Shown here in pieces: positions 1 through 5,134 of a DNA stretch of 5,134 bases (positions are counted from its first letter, which is position 1; each line of letters starts with the position of its first letter). Below the pieces are notes generated by a model. That model was given only the letters and a program-made list of their open reading frames with translations, searched no databases and had not been told where the DNA came from. The stretch is from assembly GCA_002710265.1 (NCBI GenBank), contig PAJW01000036.1, forward strand, positions 22,996 through 28,129. The letters run 5' to 3'. The translations under genes were made by a program, and so were the position numbers. The stretch is from Gammaproteobacteria bacterium. GTDB lineage: Bacteria; Pseudomonadota; Gammaproteobacteria; Magnimaribacterales; D2472.

Positions 1-56
1 GCAAAAACATTAATGGTTAATAAAAGTGTAAGTAATATATTTATTTCTTTTTTCAT
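1..56 (-). CDS. 5' end of an exported protein gene (partial, runs off the left edge)
   Basis: Reading leftward from an ATG at 56-54, the frame stays open to the edge and encodes MKKEINILLTLLLTINVF followed by a GCN alanine codon. This looks like a Sec signal peptide: two lysines, then a Leu/Ile/Thr hydrophobic core, with the alanine as a possible start of the cleavage region. The frame upstream of the ATG is open only back to a TAA at 95-93 and has no other ATG, so 56 is the likely start. There is no good Shine-Dalgarno sequence, because the 11 bases before the ATG are the T-run of the receptor's terminator; the nearest AAGG lies inside the hairpin, 15 bases upstream. The gene has the same orientation as the receptor and starts 70 bases after its stop. 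The mature protein is outside the window, so function is unknown. With only 18 full codons in AT-rich DNA, a chance frame is possible. Confidence 0.5.
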   Translation of the reverse strand, partial: MKKEINILLTLLLTINVF

Positions 57-59
57 AAT

Positions 60-88
60 AAAAAATTGGGGCCTTGTATGAAGGCCCC
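60..88 (-). terminator. Rho-independent terminator of the TonB-dependent receptor gene
   Basis: GGGGCCTT (68-75) and AAGGCCCC (81-88) form a perfect 8-bp stem around a 5-base loop (76-80). On the minus strand the stem is followed by AA and six T residues (65-60). It begins 38 bases after the receptor stop codon. On the plus strand no T-run directly follows the stem, so it should work mainly for leftward transcription. It is also the only GC-rich patch in this AT-rich gap. Confidence 0.9.
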
Positions 89-91
89 GAT

Positions 92-97
92 ATTATA
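92..97 (-). promoter_or_regulatory. Possible -10 element for the left-edge gene
   Basis: The minus strand reads TATAAT exactly, between the receptor stop codon and the terminator. A 17-base spacer would put the -35 at 115-120 (TACATA), which matches TTGACA at only three of six positions. Initiation about 7 bases downstream would fall inside the terminator hairpin and give a leader of roughly 30 bases for the gene starting at 56. The match could be chance in such AT-rich DNA. Confidence 0.25.
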
Positions 98-112
98 TAG
101 TTTTTAAACTAT
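97..112. repeat. AT-rich inverted repeat downstream of the receptor gene
   Basis: ATAGTTT (97-103) and AAACTAT (106-112) are perfect inverted copies separated by TT. The repeat lies between the receptor stop codon and the GC-rich terminator, so the transcript could carry two hairpins in tandem. With one G-C pair per arm it is a weak structure. It may help protect the 3' end or may be incidental. Confidence 0.4.
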
Positions 113-126
113 TTTATGTAGATATA

Positions 127-3100
127 TTAGAATCTATATGATGCGCTAATATAGATAGCACGACCAAAGATACTGTAATATCCTTGGTTAAAATATGGCC
201 ATCCATATGCACTGTCTTTCTCAGGCATTTTATCTTCGATATTAGTAATACTAGCTCTAACATCTAAATCAGCTGAGAAGTTATAACCTACTGAAAGGTT
301 AGCTGTTATGAAAGGATCGCCCTTTTCACCATAATATTGTTCCATATGTCCAGTTCTGTCTAGATATAAAGATACTCTCCAGTCATCATATCTCCATAAC
401 GCTGTAGCGTTTTGCTGAGATCTTGGTTGATATATGTATGTATCTAAATAATCTATTTCTGCTGAAATATCATCAACTTTAAAGTTTCTACTAATGATAT
501 TTGAGTTATAAACAACAAATGAGAAATCACCAGCAGATTCAGTTGAGAATGAATATCTTAATGTTGTGTCAACACCTAGATACTCTTGCATGGTTTGGTT
601 TCTGTTGAAAGTTGTTATTTCATTAATATCGCCAAGTCCATCTGAATCAAGTTCACCTGGATCATCACGAACAACGTTTGCTAATGTATCAGCACAATTT
701 ACAGATGAGAAATCTGCATCGTTATAGAAACTTTCAAAATCAGATGGGTCATCAGCTGTACAATATGCTTCACGAGCTGCTAGATTACTAACACTAACAT
801 TTGTTACAGCACCTTCAAGAACAACTTGGAAAGCATCAATTGTAAAAGATCCGCCTTCAGCATAATCCCAAACTAAACCAATTGAGTAGTTGTCGCCTTC
901 TTCTGCATCTAGAAGAGGGTTACCTCTGAATTTACCTCTAATTGTGTATGAGTTATCACAAAGATTTGCATTTGAAACACCACTCTGATAACAGTCTCTA
1001 TAGTCAGTCACTGTACTGAAGTATGAACTATTACCTGCAAATACATAATGCATGTCAGGTGCTCTAAAGCTCTCTGATACAGATCCTCTAACAAGAAGTT
1101 TATCATTTGGTCTATAAGCAAAATTAATCATAGCAGACTGCTTACGTCCAACAGTACTAGATACGTTATCGTACTCATCAGATCTGATAGCAGCTGTTAC
1201 TTCGAATTTTGGAGTAACAGGTAATAAGAATTCTGCACCTACAGACAATCTATCCCTTTCACCGCCACCTTGTCTGGCAGATCCATTAATGAAGATAGGT
1301 ACGCCTGGAGTTCCAAGGTCAGAATCTATTCTTCTTTGATCAGGTTTTAGTAAATAATCTTGTTCATGATATTCGACAGTAGCAGCAAATGCTATTGGTC
1401 CACCAGCTAACTGAGCATCAAGTTCACCAGTAACTTGATAGTCGATCATTGTTGAAGATGTTTCAGCTGCAGTAACTTCAGGTGCATTAAAGTTTGCTAT
1501 ATCTGCATTAGGAATAGGAGCAAAGGCTCTATCAGCAGCTAAACAGTTACTATATGTTGCGCCAGTATATGGGTCGACAATAGTATCAACACCACAAGGA
1601 GTATTTTGAGCTTCAGGTGTATCCATGAATGAATAGTAGAAATTAGCAATATCTAGATATGGAGCATATAAGAACGAATAACCAGCGTTATAATATAAGT
1701 CTCCTCTCCATTGATAGAAACCAGAGATATCTCCTGTATCACCTCTGTCTGCACCTGTTATGTAATCATAAACATCAGTTGTTAGAGGATTAGATTCATA
1801 AACAGAATTGTATTCTGTTGTGCTAATACCAGCTTGCCACTCAAAACCATTTTCATAAACACCGTTTAAACCAACGAATATGTCATATGTGTCTTCAGTG
1901 TAGTTAGATTCTCTTCTTGCATTTGGTCCAATTTGACCACCAAGAGTTCTAGTATATCTGTATAAACCAGCGTCATTAGGTCCCATAGCTCCAGAAGGAA
2001 CATACTGAGAAGCAAATGCGCTATCTTGTCTTGTAGTAAATGCTGTTTCTGTCCATACATTTGATAGACTAAACCATCTTGAGAAACTATTGATATATGA
2101 CTCTGATTCATAGTAGAAAGCTCTTGCACTAAGAACTACACCATTATCAAAATTGTAGTTATATGTTCCCATTACTGTGTATTCGTCTCTTTCGTTGATC
2201 ATTGTTTGATTATCATCTGCATAATCTTGAACACAATATGAACCAGGTTGAGAATATGGAGGTGAAGTATAACCATAGTCTGCTTTATCCCATCTGAAAC
2301 CTGTTGGATAGAATTCCTCACAAGTATATCCATTTGAAGATACTGCATCCCATCCATACTCACCAGCACCTCTAGGAGTGCTATCACGTCCACCAGCACT
2401 AACTAGTGACGCAAGTACATCTGCAAAAACTGCATCTGATCTGTATAGGGGATCATTCGGATCTGACCAGATTGGGTTGTCAGACCAACTTCTAAAACCT
2501 TCTCTGTCATGGTAATACATAGGATCAATATGATACATATTTGCACCAACAGTCCAACTATGATTTCCACTAAAACCACCTGTAGTAAAAGTTAAATCAA
2601 AAATATTGTCGCCACCATGTTCTGTTTGGCCTGCAAATACATCTAATTCGTTATACTCTTTACCAGTTGTTGTAATAATATTAACAACACCTGTAACAGC
2701 ATCTGAACCATAAATAGCAGATGAACCTGAAGTTGCAATCTCGATTCTATCAATCAAACCTGAAGGTATTGTTCCTGTGTTAACGAAGTTAGAAGAGTTA
2801 TTATACGGGAATGGATAATCAGCCATTCTTCTTCCATTAACAAGAACTAGAACCCTTCCAGGTCCAAATCTTCTTAAATCTAACTCAGAAGCATTTGGTG
2901 TAAAGGTATTAACAAGTTGTTCGTTTTGTGTCTGAGCACTTGCAATTGGTAAGCTTTGTAGCGCCTCAGTCAAATTTCTGTAGCCATTGTCCTTCATATC
3001 TTGTTTTGTAATAACAATTAATGGAGTAGCTCCTTCAACCTGACTTCTTTTAATTCTTGAGCCGGTAACTGTAACTTTTTCTAAAGTTACGACACCATCT

Positions 3101-3306
3101 TCAGACTCAACAGGCTCACTAGAGTCTTCACTCTCAGCAGGCTCACTATCATCAGAACTATCAGACGAAGGTGCTGATTCAACAGTTTCTTCTGCTACAT
3201 CAGCTGGTTCTTCATTAACAACATCATCACCAGGATTATCAGCTGATAATACTAATGAAAAAGCTAAAAATGAAAATAAAAATAAGTTTTTAATTTCTTT
3301 AATCAT
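127..3306 (-). CDS. TonB-dependent outer-membrane receptor
   Basis: A complete 1059-residue TBDR, ATG to TAA. These receptors bind a substrate at the cell surface and import it through a 22-strand barrel using TonB/ExbBD energy. Residues 1-22 are a signal peptide with probable cleavage after LSA. Residues 23-76 are an acidic Ser/Pro-rich linker with no Lys or Arg and an imperfect repeat (SEPAESED, SEPVESED). A TonB-box-like EKVTVTG (76-82) leads into the plug, about 85-214, with the hallmarks RVLVLVNGRR (151-160) and AIYGSDAVTGVVNIIT (197-212). The rest is barrel, including SESFRAPD (744-751), NPLLDAEEGDNYSIGL (796-811) and the terminal ISASYRF with the C-terminal Phe used for outer-membrane assembly. 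There is no N-terminal STN signalling domain. The eight cysteines form four close pairs (329/358, 571/588, 772/783, 849/871), probably in surface loops. The start is supported by the signal peptide and GGGGA 7 bases upstream. At 1059 residues it is longer than siderophore receptors (about 700-800). The substrate is unknown; the adjacent divergent peptidase hints at peptides. I see no frameshift. Confidence 0.97.
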   Translation of the reverse strand: MIKEIKNLFLFSFLAFSLVLSADNPGDDVVNEEPADVAEETVESAPSSDSSDDSEPAESEDSSEPVESEDGVVTLEKVTVTGSRIKRSQVEGATPLIVITKQDMKDNGYRNLTEALQSLPIASAQTQNEQLVNTFTPNASELDLRRFGPGRVLVLVNGRRMADYPFPYNNSSNFVNTGTIPSGLIDRIEIATSGSSAIYGSDAVTGVVNIITTTGKEYNELDVFAGQTEHGGDNIFDLTFTTGGFSGNHSWTVGANMYHIDPMYYHDREGFRSWSDNPIWSDPNDPLYRSDAVFADVLASLVSAGGRDSTPRGAGEYGWDAVSSNGYTCEEFYPTGFRWDKADYGYTSPPYSQPGSYCVQDYADDNQTMINERDEYTVMGTYNYNFDNGVVLSARAFYYESESYINSFSRWFSLSNVWTETAFTTRQDSAFASQYVPSGAMGPNDAGLYRYTRTLGGQIGPNARRESNYTEDTYDIFVGLNGVYENGFEWQAGISTTEYNSVYESNPLTTDVYDYITGADRGDTGDISGFYQWRGDLYYNAGYSFLYAPYLDIANFYYSFMDTPEAQNTPCGVDTIVDPYTGATYSNCLAADRAFAPIPNADIANFNAPEVTAAETSSTMIDYQVTGELDAQLAGGPIAFAATVEYHEQDYLLKPDQRRIDSDLGTPGVPIFINGSARQGGGERDRLSVGAEFLLPVTPKFEVTAAIRSDEYDNVSSTVGRKQSAMINFAYRPNDKLLVRGSVSESFRAPDMHYVFAGNSSYFSTVTDYRDCYQSGVSNANLCDNSYTIRGKFRGNPLLDAEEGDNYSIGLVWDYAEGGSFTIDAFQVVLEGAVTNVSVSNLAAREAYCTADDPSDFESFYNDADFSSVNCADTLANVVRDDPGELDSDGLGDINEITTFNRNQTMQEYLGVDTTLRYSFSTESAGDFSFVVYNSNIISRNFKVDDISAEIDYLDTYIYQPRSQQNATALWRYDDWRVSLYLDRTGHMEQYYGEKGDPFITANLSVGYNFSADLDVRASITNIEDKMPEKDSAYGWPYFNQGYYSIFGRAIYISASYRF
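3098..3151 (-). repeat. Two 27-bp imperfect tandem repeats encoding the acidic linker of the receptor
   Basis: Units 3098-3124 and 3125-3151 match at 21 of 27 positions by direct comparison. They encode residues around 54-61 (SEPAESED) and 63-70 (SEPVESED). Because the period is a multiple of three, gain or loss of a unit would change linker length without breaking the frame. The likely origin is duplication followed by divergence. Confidence 0.8.
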
Positions 3307-3313
3307 AAAAATA

Positions 3314-3318
3314 TCCCC
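3314..3318 (-). promoter_or_regulatory. Ribosome binding site of the receptor gene
   Basis: The minus strand reads GGGGA ending 7 bases before the ATG at 3306, a usable but imperfect Shine-Dalgarno sequence at normal spacing. It supports the start that exposes the signal peptide. A second GGGGAT lies 22 bases further upstream, with its G-run at 3340-3337. Confidence 0.6.
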
Positions 3319-3358
3319 GTAATACGACTATTTAATCCCCTAAAGTACTATATTTTAA

Positions 3359-3381
3359 GCAAAAAACATAGTTTTTTTTGC
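3359..3381. repeat. A/T-tract inverted repeat in the divergent control region
   Basis: GCAAAAAA (3359-3366) and TTTTTTGC (3374-3381) are perfect 8-bp inverted copies separated by 7 bases. It lies just upstream of the weak -10 candidates of the receptor. It could be a protein-binding dyad or simply two A/T tracts capped by GC; it is too AT-rich for a standard terminator stem. Confidence 0.4.
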
Positions 3382-3413
3382 ACATTTTTAAGTTATTCGT
3401 ATATAAAAAATTA

Positions 3414-3428
3414 TTATTAAATTAATAA
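3414..3428. repeat. 15-bp AT-only palindrome in the divergent control region
   Basis: TTATTAA and TTAATAA are perfect 7-bp inverted arms around a single central A at 3421. The site lies about 108 bases from the receptor start and 70 bases from the peptidase start, where a shared operator could sit. As it contains only A and T in an AT-rich region, chance is a serious alternative. Confidence 0.3.
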
Positions 3429-3484
3429 CTCATTATATAAATGTTATGTAATAATAAACCTCTTACAATTTTCAATGTAATAAC

Positions 3485-3490
3485 AAAAGG
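3485..3490 (+). promoter_or_regulatory. Ribosome binding site of the peptidase gene
   Basis: AAAAGG ends 7 bases before the ATG at 3498. This decides the start: an in-frame ATG at 3441 would add 19 residues but has no purine-rich sequence before it and would bury the signal peptide. Confidence 0.7.
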
Positions 3491-3497
3491 TAATTTT

Positions 3498-5134
3498 ATG
3501 ATAAACAAGAAGCTTTTAACCTATGCATTTTCTTTTATAGCGTTGATTTTATCCAGTAATATTGATGCTGCTGAGCGTATTCCTGCTAAATTATTCGCCT
3601 GCTACTCAAATTACAATAGCATGCAAATGTCACCCAATGGCCAATATATAGCGATTGTTAGCAATCCAAGAAATAACAAATGTGATATTGAAACTGATCT
3701 ACAAAAATATGTTGAAGACGATTACAGAGGTGGAAGATTAACCTTATACAATACAAATAACGGCTCTACAACAACATTAACATCTGGAAAAGGAAATAGT
3801 AGTGTTGGCTCAGTAAGGTGGGTTTCTGATGAAAGAATTATATTTACCACTGAACCTACTAACTCATCGGCTAAATCTCTTGCAGCTTATGCATTATGGG
3901 GCATGAACATAGATGGTTCTAAAAAAAGAAGTTTGTATGAATTTAAAACAGCTCAAGGAATGCTAGCTAGCCCAAAACTAACAAGCCTGCTTCCAGATGA
4001 TCCAAGTAACGTAATGGTAAAAATTAATGAAAGAAGAGGATCTGTTGATGATTATTACAAAATGAATATTTTTACAGGTTCTAAACGAAGGGTTGCCATG
4101 GGGCCAGATATTGATAAAGAAGAGTGGTTATCTAATGTAATTGAAAAATCAGATGGCACCCCTCTTGCGGCAATTTCAAATGTTGACGATATGTGGAGAA
4201 TATGGAGATATGTGCCTGAAAGCGATACATGGGAAATTCACTTCACTAATAAATGTCAAACTCCAACCTTCTTTCCTTTAAGTGGATATGATGATAAATG
4301 GTTGGTAGCTGGACAAGACGTATCAAAATCAAATTCATTTAATAAAGATAATGATAGAAGTAAACTTTTCTTATACGACCCGAATGATAAATCATTTGAT
4401 CTTCTATTTGAGGACCCTATATATGATGTTGCCGGGCCAGTTGGTGGCTGCAGAACAGCAAGCGGTGGTGCAGCAATTGATGAAAAAACTAACGAATTGG
4501 TATTCGTAAGTTATTATGCAGAAGAGCCAAAACGAATATTTTTTGATGAAGAAGCTCAGGATAGTAACGATAGATTAGAGGGTGCTTTTCCTGGCCAGGT
4601 TGTTAGGCCAATAACATGGAGCAAGGATAGAACAAAAATGGTTGTATCTGTTAGTAGTTCTTCGAATCCTGGAGATTACTATTATTATGATAAAGAAAAT
4701 AATATTCTTTCTTTCTTGTGGGATAGTAATCCATGGTTAGATAGATCTCTTTTAGTTGAAAAAAAGCCAATTAAATATATTGCCAGAGACGGTCTTGTTA
4801 TTCATGGTTATCTTACATTGCCAAAAAATTCTGACGGGAAAAATCTTCCTGTTGTTGTTCATCCTCATGGAGGCCCAAATGCAAGGGATACCATGGGATT
4901 TGACCCAGATGTTCAATTTATGGCTAATAGAGGTTATGCAGTATTCCAGCCTAACTTTAGAGGTTCAACTGGTTATGGAGCATATCATTATATTTCTGCA
5001 AATAAACAGTTTGGTAAAACTATGCAGGATGACATTACAGATGGAGTATATTATTTAATAGAGCAAGGGATTGCTGATCCGGATAGAGTTGCTATATTTG
5101 GCGGAAGTTATGGTGGATATGCAACTATGGCAGG
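3498..5134 (+). CDS. Exported S9-family serine peptidase, prolyl oligopeptidase-like (3' end missing)
   Basis: The frame is open from ATG 3498 to the right edge (545 codons plus 2 bases). S9 peptidases cleave short peptides, often next to proline or at an acylated N terminus, with a beta-propeller that restricts access to an alpha/beta-hydrolase active site. Residues 1-25 are a signal peptide (NKK, then an FSFIALIL core, then a likely cut near DAA/E), so a periplasmic location is expected. Residues about 26-420 have the propeller character of the family, beginning with a typical MQMSPNGQYIAI segment. The hydrolase domain starts near 425: HPHGGP (455-460, oxyanion region), NFRGSTGYG (486-494) and GGSYGGYATM (535-544) with nucleophile Ser537. 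The catalytic Asp and His lie beyond the window, so activity cannot be confirmed. The motifs resemble the acylaminoacyl-peptidase/dipeptidyl-peptidase (S9C-like) side of the family more than classical prolyl oligopeptidase; the subfamily call is uncertain. It diverges from the TBDR gene across 191 bases, which suggests co-control in peptide use. Confidence 0.93.
   Translation, partial: MINKKLLTYAFSFIALILSSNIDAAERIPAKLFACYSNYNSMQMSPNGQYIAIVSNPRNNKCDIETDLQKYVEDDYRGGRLTLYNTNNGSTTTLTSGKGNSSVGSVRWVSDERIIFTTEPTNSSAKSLAAYALWGMNIDGSKKRSLYEFKTAQGMLASPKLTSLLPDDPSNVMVKINERRGSVDDYYKMNIFTGSKRRVAMGPDIDKEEWLSNVIEKSDGTPLAAISNVDDMWRIWRYVPESDTWEIHFTNKCQTPTFFPLSGYDDKWLVAGQDVSKSNSFNKDNDRSKLFLYDPNDKSFDLLFEDPIYDVAGPVGGCRTASGGAAIDEKTNELVFVSYYAEEPKRIFFDEEAQDSNDRLEGAFPGQVVRPITWSKDRTKMVVSVSSSSNPGDYYYYDKENNILSFLWDSNPWLDRSLLVEKKPIKYIARDGLVIHGYLTLPKNSDGKNLPVVVHPHGGPNARDTMGFDPDVQFMANRGYAVFQPNFRGSTGYGAYHYISANKQFGKTMQDDITDGVYYLIEQGIADPDRVAIFGGSYGGYATMA

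Larger units (their letters stand above)
3307..3497. promoter_or_regulatory. Divergent control region between the receptor and the peptidase
   Basis: This 191-base, very AT-rich gap must contain the promoters of both outward-reading genes. No consensus -35/-10 pair stands out. For the receptor (minus strand), weak -10 candidates are TAAAAT (3357-3352) and the overlapping TATAGT (3352-3347), which would give a leader of about 35 bases; neither has a good -35. A perfect minus-strand TATAAT at 3437-3432 also lacks a -35. For the peptidase (plus strand), candidates are TATAAA (3436-3441) and an extended-type TG-T-AATAAT (3447-3455). A/T tracts at 3361-3366, 3372-3379, 3385-3389 and 3405-3410 are spaced near one or two helical turns and could bend DNA or serve as UP elements. 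That a control region exists is near certain from the layout; the individual boxes are guesses. Confidence 0.6.

Noticed and set aside
68..105. Bidirectional terminator
   Set aside because: On the plus strand the stem is followed by GATATTATATAG; the only T-run comes about 12 bases later, too far for an efficient plus-strand terminator.
1866..2399. Short minus-strand open frames at 1866-2129 and 2199-2399 inside the receptor gene
   Set aside because: They lie within the complete receptor frame in another phase, have no ribosome binding site or recognisable motif, and their Met/Leu/Gln-rich composition is typical of a shadow frame.
3000..3306. N-terminal STN signalling domain in the receptor, implying sigma/anti-sigma control
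   Set aside because: The region before the plug is a low-complexity acidic linker with no STN-like fold pattern, and no sigma or anti-sigma gene is visible in the window.
3391..3430. Fur box or other iron-responsive operator
   Set aside because: AT-rich inverted repeats are present (AGTTATT/AATAACT with a 26-base gap, and the 3414-3428 palindrome), but nothing resembles the GATAAT-based Fur consensus, and such repeats arise by chance in this composition.
3441..3497. Upstream in-frame ATG at 3441 as the peptidase start
   Set aside because: There is no Shine-Dalgarno sequence before it and it would place 19 residues ahead of a clear signal peptide; ATG 3498 has AAAAGG at 7-base spacing.
4756..5058. 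100-codon plus-strand open frame
   Set aside because: It is out of phase with the S9 peptidase frame, which carries the real catalytic motifs over the same bases.

Overview
The window comes from an AT-rich Gram-negative bacterium. It has an outer-membrane TonB-dependent receptor (TBDR), Sec-type signal peptides on its proteins, and strong use of A/T-ending codons and AGA arginine codons. The combination of low GC, short intergenic gaps and a TBDR beside an S9 peptidase fits marine Gammaproteobacteria of the SAR86 type. That placement is an inference from style only; no marker gene is present.

Layout. Positions 1-56 (minus strand) hold the first 18 codons and part of a 19th of a gene that leaves the window on the left; it starts with a signal-peptide-like sequence. 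Positions 57-126 are a short gap with a GC-rich hairpin and T-run (a rho-independent terminator for the receptor), a perfect TATAAT and a second AT-rich inverted repeat. Positions 127-3306 (minus) are one complete 1059-residue TBDR with an unusual acidic, partly repeated linker between the signal peptide and the plug domain, and eight cysteines in four close pairs. Positions 3307-3497 are a divergent control region with ribosome binding sites at both ends and helically phased A/T tracts. Positions 3498-5134 (plus) are the first 545 codons of an exported S9-family (prolyl oligopeptidase-like) serine peptidase. It is cut by the window edge eight residues after the nucleophile serine, so the catalytic Asp and His are not visible.

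How they may work together: the receptor would import a substrate across the outer membrane using TonB energy, and the peptidase would cleave peptides in the periplasm. The divergent arrangement suggests shared control and a peptide-scavenging role, but the receptor's substrate cannot be read from its sequence. No RNA genes, CRISPR arrays, insertion sequences or attachment sites were seen. Nothing here clearly amounts to a new system. The most unusual points are the receptor's acidic linker, its paired loop cysteines, and the crowded terminator/start junction at the left edge.
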